Positions 23,910-37,200 of a stretch of DNA of 64,000 nt are shown here, in pieces. The DNA comes from Acanthochromis polyacanthus (lineage: Eukaryota; Chordata; Actinopteri; Pomacentridae): contig NC_067120.1 of NCBI RefSeq assembly GCF_021347895.1, positions 16,725,361 through 16,789,360 of the forward strand. The letters are read 5' to 3'. Position 1 is the stretch's first letter; each line of letters begins with the position of its first letter. The notes below the pieces were generated by a model. That model was given only the letters and a program-made list of their open reading frames with translations, had not been told where the DNA came from and did no database searches. The translations under genes and the position numbers were made by a program.

Positions 23910-24390
23910 CCCTTGTGTTGTGGTGCGGGTTAAAATTGACCTGGTTTAAAGTTTGAAAATATTGGAAAAAAATATATATATATCTTCACAATGAAACTTT
24001 TGATGCCCACATTTTCAACATCTTTGGGAAATCTTTGAACATTTTTTGGTGGAAAAAAATAAAAATAAATTTTTATGTGAATGTTCTTAAGGAATAGATT
24101 AGACGTTTCACTGATATATATGTAATCACTTTAGATATTTTTAGGATTTTTTTTGGAAGATTTTTACTCATTTTTTAAAAAATAGTTGCAATAATTTTCT
24201 TGCCAAATTTGAGAGATTTTTTAAATAAACCTTTTAAATGAAACTTTTCAGAAATTATTTGAATTTCCTTCCTGGAGGTTTTGCAAATTTTCAGAAATTT
24301 GGGGATTTTGTTTGCTGAATTTTTGGATATTTTTCAGACAAGGAAACAATATTTTCTGGTGCCCATAAATGAGGACAACAGGAGGGTTAT
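23910..24390 (-). mobile_element. AT-rich MITE with ACCCT...GTTGT ends
   Basis: The left end CACCCTTGTGTTGTGGTGCG and the complement of the right end (TAACCCTCCTGTTGTCCTC) are imperfect inverted repeats. They are typical of a fish MITE followed by a GACC-rich start and an extremely AT-rich core with repeated TTTTGGA/ATTTTT motifs. No coding capacity. Confidence 0.6.
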
Positions 24391-24791
24391 TCGATCCCAA
24401 ACCTTTATGGATTCTTGATCAACATTAATAAGAAATGGGGCAGTAATTCCTCATCCTTAAACGGAAACAAACTGGTTGATTTCGTGTCATTTGCACATCC
24501 AGCAGAATAATTTGCAGCTGCTTGCAGTTGGCATATTGCAGGTTCGGTGTGTGTTTTGTGACCGTGCTTGCCCTCCTCTCTGGGTCAGGCTGCACCCAGT
24601 GTTTGGCTGCACTCCTACAGGAGGCAGGTTGGGGATTACGCACCTTTGACCTCCAACACTGATACAACAGTAAGCTGCTCACGGAGATGCCCGAGCGACC
24701 AAATCCACCAGCAGCAACCGGTTTGTCACATGACCAGCGTGCAGCGCTGCCTGCCTGCCTCTCAGTGTGTGTGTATGTGCACGGTGTATGA

Positions 24792-24810
24792 GTGTGTGTG
24801 TGTGTGTGTT
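24792..24810. repeat. Short (TG)n run before the ppm1h promoter
   Basis: About nine TG units, ~160 bp upstream of the ppm1h start codon. Confidence 0.9.
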
Positions 24811-24819
24811 TGGCTTTTT

Positions 24820-24967
24820 ATTTCCGCGTTCATCCAGGGAGCGCTGAGCTGAATGAGTCTCCACGGCCGCCCTCTGTCTGCCGATCACGCCGCCGATCTG
24901 CGTCGCCGTGCGGGGGGAGACTCTCATCACGCAACCGCATCTCCGGGAGCCACGCAGCAGCGGCACC
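24820..24967 (+). promoter_or_regulatory. ppm1h: Probable ppm1h promoter / 5' UTR
   Basis: Base composition shifts abruptly from AT-rich to GC- and CpG-rich here and stays so through exon 1, as expected for a CpG-type housekeeping promoter and leader. I cannot place the transcription start. An upstream ATG at 24853 with poor context opens a frame that overlaps the main start (see the uORF). Confidence 0.5.
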
Positions 24968-25113
24968 ATGCTCACGCGTATGAAATCGGCGGTGGCCAAT
25001 TTTATGGGAGGTATGATGGCCGGTGGCTCCAACGGAGACCATCCGGGCGGCTCGGATCTGCCGCTGAAATACCCGTACAGCCGGCCGGAGTTCCTGGGAC
25101 TGTCGCCGGATGA
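24853..25113 (+). other. Candidate overlapping uORF of ppm1h
   Basis: The ATG at 24853 has T at -3 (weak context). The frame is +1 relative to ppm1h and ends 143 bases inside exon 1, so ribosomes using it would bypass the main start. Whether the mRNA includes this ATG is unknown. The encoded peptide has no recognisable motif. Confidence 0.3.
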
Positions 25114-25200
25114 GATCGAGTGCTCGGCGGATCACATAGCGAGACCGATCCTGATCCTGAAGGAGACCAAGCGGCTGCCCTGGTCCACCGGCTACGCAGA
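24968..25200 (+). CDS. ppm1h: ppm1h exon 1 (N-terminal membrane-binding segment)
   Basis: Residues 1-77 plus two bases of codon 78. Encodes the amphipathic N-terminus, a Gly-rich linker shorter than in human, and [19 protein letters not shown], which begins the phosphatase fold. Donor GA|GTGAGT at 25201 (phase 2). Confidence 0.95.
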
Positions 25201-28200
25201 GTGAGTAACCTGTATGCGTCCATCTTTTTCTTGCACACAGCATCCTCTGGAAGTGAGCGCGTCCTTCCTGGAGCCGCTCAGAGGCGTCAACACAAACACC
25301 AGCAGCTCGATTCTTGGCCCGATTCGCGTGTTTTTTGTGTTTGTTTTAAATGTGAAACAGGATGAAGAGCAGCAGCTGGCCTTCCCTTCCTCACTCCTCC
25401 AGCCTTAACACATAAACATGACGGTTTGCTGTGAGGATGCCAGAGCCACATCTCAGCAAAACATGGCAATGATAAGTCCTCTAGAACCAGATCAGACTGC
25501 CTTGTTTGAGTGTGATGGCGGTGTAAATAGAAAGATACCGTAAAAGTCGACTATAATGAGGTCAGTGGAAGCTGTTTGACAGGAGATCAGTGACTTTATT
25601 GTAGAGAGGAGGAGTGCTTTCTTGGATGAGCTCCAACTGTGACCAGGTTAATGTTTTCACCTGTTTCACTTGTGCTTTGTTCAATTTGAACCGTTTTTCT
25701 TCTACTTTTTGTTGGAGTAAATGTAACAGAAACATGTCCACATCCCCTAGATGCAAAGTCTGTTACCTGTCAGATGCTCTCTTGATAACTGAGACCAGAG
25801 CTGAATCTAAGATCATCTGTTGTATTATTGATATCATATCACATCCAACCCCCTGCATCCTCCTGCCAAAGCTGTACCACATCGAATGTGTTGCATTTTA
25901 AACAGACACATTATAAACAACATTTGAATCTGCTGCTTCTATAAACTAGTTGTTTAGTTTGTGAGGCAAACGGGACTCACAAACTGCTGAAAAACTTCTC
26001 AGGCTAAAGCAATCCCAAAAGCATTTTTTATTACTTTGCATCTATTTTTACAACTCAAAGAAAAAAAGTGTGCTGCATTGCCTGAGAGCAAAATGTCACG
26101 ATCACTTCTGCTCATGCAGATAGAGTAACAGGGTCTGGTGCTTCATAACTACAGAGGTCACAGTTCAGTCCTCCAGGCGGCCCTCCGACTACACAGAGTG
26201 TGACACAGCAGTTTTTATTGCCCCGGATCCACAAAGAGGAGGGAGTTTCTCCTCCCCCATGCGCTTGATAAGCTGTTATGACTTTTTCCTTGACCGTAAT
26301 TGTTTAAGCGATGATGTTAGATGTTCATTAGGAACACTGTGTGCAGAAACTCCCTCGGACTTTCTGTATCTGATGCTTCAAGTTACGTCGTGCTGCTGTG
26401 AACCCACTTCAGATGTGCAAATGGATGTCAGCGAGGAGACTCTCTGGTAGCTTTTAAATGAGGAGTACAAGAATTAAAAGCTCCAGCAGCATCAAGACGA
26501 GGGCATGAACATATACGCATGCTACAAATTCATCTTCTGATAACCTTATGTGTTGTTTTATCTTTCAAATATCACTCAAAAGTGGGATAGAATTTCCTAG
26601 AACTCAAGGTTAAGTCCATCCAAAAATCCAAACCCCCACATTTTTAATTTATTATTCAACTAAAATCCTCATGGAATCAGATAAGCATTCTTCCTTGAAC
26701 ACTCCAGAAAAACTGCTGATTAATTTTCTGCTTATTAACTGCTAAACTGACTGTTTGAGGACTAAAATAGATCCATATAGTCTGTGCTCCCTATAGAATG
26801 AAGAGATCCTGTGAAACTGTTGAAGTCTCACGTCCGCCCTCCTTCATGCTTCCTCATGCAAATCTGCCGTGAAGAATTTTTAATCTCAAGACAAAAAAGG
26901 AGAGAGAGGATGATAATATAATACATTTCTGTGTACTCCTATGTGTTCTATTTTCATCATTATATGTAGTGAGGTTTCTGTTCCTTGCAGTATATAACGT
27001 GTTTAAATGAGATGCACGACTCTACATGCTCAGTTCAACAGCCTCTACTTCATAAATGGATGTGATACTGCTGCCAGGAGCATGCATATGTATCTACATG
27101 TGTGTGTGTCGGCTTGGTGTAGCGTCAGCCTGGACTGAGCCATGCTGGGGATTTGTCAACAGCTGGCTGACCGGCAGGCCTTGTTGTCGTGAAATATCGC
27201 TGCCAGCAGAGAAAACCTGAGCTCATATGAGAAGTGGTGATCCATACAGATCCAGTCAGGATGGTTGACACGGTCGTATACCAGTGGATCCCTCTGATAG
27301 CTTGGGTTTAAAGGATAAACCTAAAAGCCAGAATGGATGCATCTGAAGACAGCTTACTAGTGCTGCTATAAAGTTAGTGCTTGTTTTATATTTTCTACAT
27401 ACATGGCAGATAGAGTATTTGTGAATACTCGAAACGCGATTTGATTTTCTATTTTACATATGGTTCTCTTGATTTGATTTTTACTTTAAATGCAATATCT
27501 GATTTAGGTAAGTGTGGTATGGTTTCTCTTCTGCGCTTTTCACATATTTCAACATCCCGGCTGTTTGATCCACGTTCTAAATATAGTGGAACATTTGAAG
27601 ATCATTAGAAATGGAAAGTAACACCAGAGTGCTGGAACATGAAGCCCTGTTTTCCTCCTTCGTACCCCTGCTTTCCTCCAAGTAGGCCTCTCTCAGCTCC
27701 CTCTGAGGGTTATCCTGGGTTGCTTTCTGTAGAGACAGGCCGAGCTTCATGTGGAGGGTTCTGATGCATCGCCTCTGAGTGGGTGCTCTGTCTGGTCCAG
27801 TGAGCACGATCGTTTGAATGGATCACTGAGTATTGCTCACTCCGTCTTGTGTCACCCTTTCTTCTGCAGCACACTTGCATGCCTCACTTTTACAGAAAGG
27901 CTTCCTGCAGCTTTCCTCTCCGCAGTTGATTTTTAGCTGTAGACACACTGACCACTAATTATTCTTGCTGGTGCGCGCATTCACTTCACTGTCTGGGTGC
28001 AGCGCTGCATGTTGCTCGGCATTCCTAGAAGTTGTGGACATGAGAGGAGCTGCTCCAAATGTCATTTTAAGAGATGCTAAGCAGATGTGATCTACTTGTG
28101 GTGAACTTATGAACAGAACGTAGGTCTTTAAAAATGTCCTAAAGATGAAGAAATAATTGCAGGGTGACTTGCTAGTTTGTACATTACAATACAATACAGT

Positions 28201-31200
28201 ATCAGTCATATAATTGTAGGTATTGAGATGCTTACTTTAGATAAATCATACTTGCAGAGCGACACAGAGAATTCTGCTGTCTTTTCTCTGATTTTGTTTG
28301 TTTTTTATGGACCAAGGACTACAGATGGAAATTAGCATGATGCTAAATCTGGTGCAGCCATCTTTTTAATGTAACTGCACGCTGTCCTTTTTCAAATAAA
28401 CTTGAAAGAAAGAAAGAAAATTGACAAGACACTTCAGCTGGTATCACGTCCCTTGTCACAAGACCCAGAAACAGCACCTCAGGAGTTGCAGTTGGAACTG
28501 ATCGATCTTCAAAGTGACTCGGTCTTAAAGACGTTCAGCTCCCTTAAACTGAATGACTTTTATGCTTCACTAAGTGAAACCAAGTTTCCAAACATTCGGA
28601 AGATGGCACAGAGGACGCTGGTGTTGTTTGGATCTACCTACATGTGTGAGCAGACGTTTAGCTTGGTGAACATCAACAAAGCACACCACAGATCCCAGTT
28701 AACTGATGAACACCTCAGATCCATCCTGAAAATTGCCACAACCAAACTGACACCAGACTTTGATGCACTGGCAGAAAAGGGTGACCAACAACACTGTTCC
28801 CACTGAAACTGAATGTGAGTATTCTTCCCTTTGTCAGTATTGTCTTTAACATGTAATTCATATTAGTTTGCACAATCTCCAACCATCTGATGCTGATCTG
28901 GCCCATCTGTTGAATTTCAAAAGTCAATGTGGCCCCTGAGCCAGAAAGTTTGCCCACCCCTGCATTAGTTACATCCGTTTTATCCAGTAGAAGTCCAGTA
29001 GAGGTTTGCAAGAGTTGGGGAATATCATCATGAGGTCCCAGCTGATATATCTGCAGGGAGACACATTCACGGCCATTTTAGATTCACCAGTAAACCCAGT
29101 ATGCATGTTTCTGGGAGGAACCTGAAGCCATGTCGGCACAGGAAGACCATACAGACCAATGCCCCAGCCCACCAGCAGGTTTGAACCTTATTGCTTTGCA
29201 GTGACTGTGCTAACCACCATGTCGTACCCTATTTTCACTCAAATTTCACCTCGTTTGGACACCGTTACTTTCTGTTAGGACAACACTGAGGGTCAGGACA
29301 AGAGAACGAACAATCAAAGGGTTTTCGGTTGCAGCGGAAGTGGAGCTTTAGTTTGGAAAAAAGTGGACTCTAAAGTGGAAATTCAATGCATTGAATGAGA
29401 ACAAATCAAAGGCAGTTACATAAGACAGAGCAGACAGAAACATGCTGTCCATTATACTTAAGCCATTTCTTGTCTCGAGTAGCCTGAAGGAGAAGTTGAT
29501 TAAGAGCTACTTTAACAATTTCAGAAATACAGCATGATAAAGTATTAAAAAAAATACAGCGTAAATGGCTTTCAACTTTCCTGAGCTGCTCGTCTCCTCC
29601 ACGTGCACATTCCTCTTTCAGCTCCTCCAGCTTGTTTGTTGACACAGTAATACTATAGTATTGAGAGAATAAAGACCAGTTGTGACAAAGCTCCTCTGCA
29701 ACCTCAGCATTAGTCTGATCAATACTTAATCAATAAGCGTGTCTGTAAGCTAAACCCTAGTACCACCACCGCACACTGTATGTTTAGTCTGCAGGTCAGC
29801 AGACATTCATATATGAGGGCATGTCAGTGCAAGCAGCAAATTGGCACACTCACTGCTAAAAATCTGTGTTAAGGGAGCAGAGGTATTAAAGTGGCAGCTT
29901 AACGGTGTTTAACAGTTGGAGTGTGAACCAGGGTGTTGAATTAAATGAGGACATGCATGTTCAGGGAACGTTTCCAAGATACAGAGGGACGTTTTAAACA
30001 CCACAAACACACTAGAAATTAGTATTTGTTCTCTCTGGTTTAATTGGAGCTTTATCCACACACATTGTCATCTGTAAATTTCTAATATTTTCCCATTGTG
30101 AGGAGGCCACATGAAGTTAACGTCACGCTTCACTGTGGAGTGGAGGCACATGAGCAGCGTTTCATACGTACAAAGCTTCCCAGTGCTCAGTCACATGATG
30201 CGGCACATGTTCTTGTGTTGTTTCTGCTACATCAAGACGGCACGTCGCTCTGAGGCAGGAACACTGTAATCCTGTTTCAGTTCAGTCGCCTGGTTTCCTT
30301 AATCTGGAGGTCAAATATGAGCTACTATCGGAGCAAAAGATGTGCTACACTTCCCTAATCAAATTATCCTGATAGGATTATCTTGATCATTATCTAGAGG
30401 GATTGTTCACAATATCCTGTGGAAGAAAAAGCAGCAAAAAGGTACAAGAGAAAACCATATGAAAGAAGGATTACTTAACCATGGATAAAACATGCAACAA
30501 GAAGTAATTATTTCCAATCAGCAGTCTTAATGCATTAAGTCAATGCAGCAATTATATAGAATTACACAATACCCAAGAAGTGGCCGCATTCATCCAGTAG
30601 CAGAAGCAATATGCTGCATAAACAGAAAAACACTCAACTTAAAATGTGTTCATCTGGAAATGTGATCATGGAACTTTTTAAAGTTTGAACTGGATTTGAT
30701 TGTAGATGAAACCTACACTGAATTATGAATGTTCAAAATCCATTATCAACTATACACCGTTTCAAGCTAACCTGAAACTCTATAATTATCCAAGTTCATT
30801 GCCTCCAGGTCAGTTTTTTTTCCCCACCACAACTTGGCATCACTCATGAGTGCTTTTGGTTGCACAACAGTGTTTTAACAAAGACTGATCCAGAGCACAA
30901 CCATGATTCCACTCTCTAGTCTGAAGTAATGGAGTGTTATGAAATTTAGACCTGCGATTTAAAACAGTCTCCATTGCAGGTTGATTTGTCCATTGCGTTT
31001 CCAAAATAACACAGATTCCAGAGGCCAACGTTTGTTGAACAAACAGTGGAAAAATCCCAAATGTTCAATTAGCAGTGATAAGAAACAGAGAAGAACAGAA
31101 CTGAGGATGAATCAGTAAATGTTTGACTTCTTGCTACACAAACAGCAATAAATGAGTAATTGCTTGTCAGAATAATAATTCATGTATTTTCTGTTGCAGT

Positions 31201-34200
31201 TTCACTACTGGTTGTATTATGTGATAGCATTTTACAATATCGTGAGTCACGCAAGATGCATTATAGAATTACTAATAATATCATAATATATCCCTAGCGT
31301 CACCCTGGTGGTCGTTTGTTCATTAGGAAAACATCAGAAACAGTACTACTGAAAAAAAATCCCTCTGCTAAAGAACAAATACTATAGATGACTGACAAGA
31401 TAATTAAGGTCATGCCATTGTCTCAAACATGAAGAAGTGAAATGGTAAGTGAATATGACAGCGCTGCTCTCAGACACAGCTCATGCCTCAGGGTGTGGAT
31501 GCCTTTTCCTCTCATATTAGAGATGAAAGGCTTGAAAGCTCAACTGTTGGTAATCTTATGATCTTCCGAGGTCAAAGGAACGCCACTCCCTGCTGCACTT
31601 TGGTCTCAGACATGCATGATGGTGTGTGAAGGTTGTGGCTATAAAGGAACATCCTTCTCATTTTGTTTTAACATATCAGCTACATATTACAAACCTTGAT
31701 ACGTTGTAGTACTGTTGGCTAGTTTCCCTAGTTTGCTGTGATTTCTGCTTGAGTTTAACAAACTAAGGCCTGATAGTTAACTTTCCTAAAGTCAGACACT
31801 AATGAAATCACAGTGTCTGTTTTATGAGGTCTGTGTTGACCCAGTGTTTCCCCCAGGCGTGAACTAACCGTGACGTCACCCGTTGGTTTCAACGCCGAGA
31901 AAATGAAGCCCGGATTTTGCTACTTCCTGGTCGCCGTTTTGGATTTTTTGGAGCCAGTGACGTAAAAAGCGTCATCAAACAGACTGGACCAGAGAGCAAC
32001 TCGGGGCAGGATTGGCTGAGGACTCTCTTATCCCGCCCACATTTTACCGCAGAGGCTTCTGTTGCTGTCTATCAAGTATAGCCACGCCCCCTGGCTCCGC
32101 CAACTTTAACGATTTATTTAAAATTCAGTATTGATTTATTTTAAGATCAGCCACCTGATCTCTCATTTTGACCATGAAAACTAACGGGAAAAAAATCCTG
32201 AGCTGTAGAAAATCAGTCTATCAAATTTTATTTTTTCCAAAAATGAATTGGGGTCTATGGAGCAAAAGCTTTTTGGAGCCAACCCTAGCGGACGGCGTGA
32301 TATTGCAAGTTTTTGACACTTCCGGGTGGGCTTCAAATTTGGAGCCAGATGCTACGTCCACTATATATACAGTCTATGGTTTCCCCTAAAGGCTGGATTG
32401 GTGATATTAGGCAATGAGTTCTTAAATGTAAAATAATAAATTTTTGTTTTTAATTTCATTATCCCTCAGTAGGCAGCAACCAGTTATCAAAATGACTGGT
32501 TATCGTATCTAATATTCCGCATTTTTCTGTTTTCCAGTATCATTATTACTCTGTCAAGGAACGTGGCAAGGTTATGTGATAATTGGCATATGTTTATCCG
32601 TCTGGTTGTCTGTCTGTCTGATAGCAACATTACTCAAAAACGGACAAATGGATTTCAGTGAAATTTTCAGGGAAGGTCAGAAATGACACAAGGACCAAGT
32701 GATTAGAGTTTGGTAGTGATGCAGCTTATAGTCTGGATCTACGGATTTCCTAAAGATTTCTGTTTCATTGCAAGATAGCGGCACGGTGTCACTGTAACCA
32801 TGACAACAAGTGAACACTACGTCAGCTGCCTGCTGACGATCACATGATTGCGATCCTACTACAAATCCACCGTTGCGGACATATCGGGACTTATCCATCG
32901 GAAATGATACAAGGAACAATTGATTAAATTGTGAGGGTGTTTCTGAGTCCCATTAATTCCCGCCGCGTGGTAGAGATTTAGGTCTCGCGATATGATATCC
33001 GTACATAACGTACACATGCATAACACAAACCTGTGATCAGCACAAGATCATTTTGTTTGTGGGTACATCGATATTAAATAGCCACATTCTATGTTGTTGT
33101 GATTTCTGCCACAAAGTTTTTCAAGATTTCATCCGTCGGAAATGATACAACTGAACAGCCTTGGTGGAGTACTGCACTCTCTGAGTGCTTTTCTTGTTGT
33201 TGTTTTTTTTTAATGGATTCCTGATGAAATTAATTTAGAAATGTGCAACCTTAACTCTGATGCAGCTGCCTGTCTGTTTGTAATCACCACTTTTTATTGG
33301 CTATACACCACAAGTAACAATCTGTTAACAATGAAAGATGAATTTTTACGGGTTTTCTTTTATCACATGTAAAAAAATAAATACAACTATTTTTATGTTG
33401 GAATTTGAGTTATTCTTAATTTTAACACCAAGATTTGCATTTTAACTGCAAATACAGTCCAGTTTCAAATATGGTTCTGAATTTTCTTGATTACTTATAA
33501 TTGATATTCACCCTAAAAAACATATTGGTCTGCCCACAGTAATAATGCAGTCATCAGTTAATGTTAGCGAAATGGTAACGTTGATTAATCATCTATCTCA
33601 AACAGGTTTTGAAGTCTCAGTAAGTAGATTTTTTTTAGAGTGATCAGGAATGCTGTCTGGAAGGATGAACGTTTTGTGTGTGTGCTAATTACTGGTTGTC
33701 AAGGAGACCAACGATTGACAGTAAAAATGAAAGTCTTCATGTCAAAATTTAGAATAACACAAACTGCAACATGAAACTTTGTCGAGATGCCTTTGTTCTT
33801 TGATTTAAAGACAACCTCTCAACATTTATCCTTCCGTGTTTGTTATTACTCTTGATGTGGCGTGTAACCAGACTCATTGTGCTGTGGGCAGAACATTGCT
33901 CAAGAGTGATAACAGCACACAGAGAGCCAGCAGCATCAGATTTTTTTTGGTTTGTTTTGAATTTTTTTTAAAATCAGGTAATAAAACAAAACTGTAGACT
34001 GGAAAAATGCCAAATATCAGATCTGATTATTAGTCAGATCAATAAAGAGTTTGACCCTACAAGCTGCACAAAATAGTTCACAGTAAGATGCAATAAAATT
34101 AAAAACTAAGTTTTAAGTCACCAGTTTTTTTCAGTCTTAAAACATTTGAAGCTAAGTAAGCAGCAATGACATTTAAGATTTAAATTAAAGCTGAACTTGT

Positions 34201-37200
34201 TATAAACGTATAGTCTGACATTTAAAACTAGAAGGTTTCCTTCACCACAACAGTTGGGATTTGGTTTGATCAGATTTGATAAACCTTTTTAACACACATT
34301 TAGGTCAGTTAGTTTAAATTTATAACAATTTTGTCAAGTTCAGAACTTCTGAACGCAACAAAATCTGTATGTAGTCTTCAACTGAAAATTCACAATCTGA
34401 AGATAATCTTTTTTTTTAATGTCACTTTCAGTAAAATAACAGGAAGTTGTCACATCTGAAAAACTATAGCCAGCAAATATTTGACATTTTGTGTGGATAA
34501 ATGACTATATTTGTTTAATTTTCAATCGATTAATCACAATCAACAGGTTGAGCGGGTCACCCATAAACGGACTAGATTTCCCGACGCCGCAGCCTGGGTT
34601 CGATTCCAGCTCATGGCCATTTGCTGCCGGTCTTCCTCCCATTCTTCTCCCTACTTTCCTATGTGCCTCTTGACTAACCTGTCAAATAAATCCAAAAAAA
34701 TAACTTGGGGGGGAAATATGATCACCAATCAATTCAATTATGAGACTTTTCAGTGTAATTGATGCTTTTCTCTGTTGTAAGTCGGTGTAGAGACACAAAA
34801 ATAACTGATTGGCGGCTAAGTGTTCCCTTAAAACCCCTGTTATCAACACGCTGTAGGGAGTGTGCTATTCTTGGGTTTTAGAATAGGGAAGTGGTGAATA
34901 GCTCATTGTGTAAGTCAGCAATTAAAATCAATCTCGCTGAGTGAAGATAGGCCCCGGGTCAATTTCCTGTCAGTTTTATGACCCACAGTGTTTTCTTAGC
35001 TGGAGACGGAGGATCCCTGCTCTGCATGCTCATCCTCATGACCACTTAGGATTATTTACATAGAATCCCACATAGGGGAGTCATTACGGCTGCCTCTCAT
35101 ATCAACATGTAGCCATATAATGCCTCATTTATCTGATAAGAGCCCCACTGGTAAATTTATTTTGAGAATAGCTTGATATAATGTGTTTCTTCATATATTT
35201 AGGGAAGGAATGTTTCCGTTTTGCGTCTTTAAAATGAAAACGTGGCAGAATTTCTGCAATAATGCCAATTTTACGATGTGTTCCTGTGTGGCCTTTGCTC
35301 GTCTAATTTTATAAGCTGCTTAATGCACAGTTTTAATAGAGCCACTGTAGCTCGAGTGTCTCCTATGGTGTGGCTAAATGGAGAATATCTGGAGTATTTT
35401 TAAGCAGCGTGTGTTTGTCCGTAGCTACAGCAGCTCACAGCAGTATGACACCATCTGCCAGGTGTTGTATAATGCAGTATTCATGTGTCTGTCTGTCCTC
35501 TGCCCTACATGTGTGGGACTCACACTGAAATGTGTACTTAAAGTTTGTGTATTTGCCGACCTTGTTTCCCCATTGTCTCGCTCTGTTAATGGCAAAAATC
35601 TGTTGTGGTGACGGGTTACTGTGAGACTCTCACACAGAAATCAAGCTGTGGACGGGTTCGATAGACCTTTGAACAGATGAAAGGTCACATGTCTTCGCTC
35701 TCTTGTATCTGCAGCCATGTGTTCAGGAAATCTTGATAGTAATAAAGGAGAAGACACGCAACCACCTTGTGTGAAGTTAAACCCAAAGGCACAGCTGTTT
35801 CTAAGCTGTTTGTGTTCGTGATAGAATGATGACGATTGATGACTTAGAAATAGTTCATCCCTCAGAGGCTGTTTGTTTTATATTTCTGTTATGTATATTA
35901 TATATTATTCTAACTATTTCATGAAATTGAGCTATACTACTCTGCAAATATATATTGTGTGACACTATACACCAATGCATTGTTCTGCTGGGAAACATTG
36001 AGTCCTGACATCATGTGCCACCAACCTAAACCTTGCAGGTCAAGCAACCCATCCCCCATCACCCCTCATGGCGTCAGCAGTCTTCGATGCCAGTTGCCAC
36101 CCTCAGCAAGACAATGCACCCCAATACACCCCAAAAAACAGCTCAGGAGTGGACCAGAGAGCACAACAGAGCTCAGGTGTTCACCCGGGTTCCACATTCC
36201 CCAGATCCAGATCTTATTGAGCATCTGTGGGATGAGCCAAGATAAATCTGATCTAGGTAGGTCCCACCCTGCACGCCACAAGACCCACAGAAGTCATTGC
36301 CGCCATACGGGTGCCGCAGGACATTCTCAGAGGTCCTGTGTCCATGCCCCACTGGGTCAGAGGAGTTTTAGCAGCATAAAGGAAACCAACACAATATTAG
36401 GCTGGTGGTCATAATGTTGTGCCTGATCAGTGTACATGTATGTATCTTGTTTTTTATACTTCCATCCATCCATTATCTATACACCGCTTAGTCCTCATTA
36501 GGGTTGTGGGGGTGCTGGAGCTTATCCCAGCTGACTTGGAGCAAAGGCAGTGGACATCCTGGACAGGTCGCCAGTCTGTCGCGGGGCTACATATACAGAC
36601 AAACAATCACACTCGCATTCACACCTATGGTGGACAATTTAGAATAATCAATTAACCTCAGCATATTTTTGGAGTGTGGGAGGAAGCCAGAGTACCTGGA
36701 GAAAACTCACACATGTACAGGGAGAACATGCAAACTCCATGCAGAAAGATCCAGGGAAAGCACGAACCATGGATCTTCTAGCTGCAAGGTGAAAGTGCTA
36801 ACCACTACTCCACTGTGCAGCCCTTTTTTCTACTTACCTATGCTAATTTTATTATATTTATATCATGTATCGTAAACACATCATGCCTGCTCAAGTTGCT
36901 CTGCTTCTTTCATGTAAATATTTGCACAGTTCATTCATGTACCAATCAGCCACAACATTACAGCCACCTTCATTATGTATTTCCCCCTTCATGCTGCCAA
37001 ACAGCTCTGACCCATCAGAGCATGGACATCGGGCCTCTACCGGTGTCCTGTTGTGTCTGACATCGTGCCATTGGCAGTGGATTGTCTGGGAGGATCAGGT
37101 TTGTTCCGGTGGATCATGTGGATACTTGATCAGATCTGAATCTGGGGAGCTGGCATGGCAGGTCAGTGTCTTGGGATCGTTGTCAGGCTCTTTGATCCGT

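Noticed and set aside
25958..25985. Short inverted repeat GTTTGTGAG / CTCACAAAC
   Set aside because: A 9-bp stem with a 10-base loop is expected by chance in a window of this size.
35959..36414. 151-codon plus-strand frame
   Set aside because: It is the reverse reading of a family A DNA transposon fragment.
36770..36823. tRNA gene on the minus strand suggested by tRNA-like boxes
   Set aside because: The boxes belong to a SINE head, followed by the SINE body and flanked by a target duplication; there is no complete cloverleaf.
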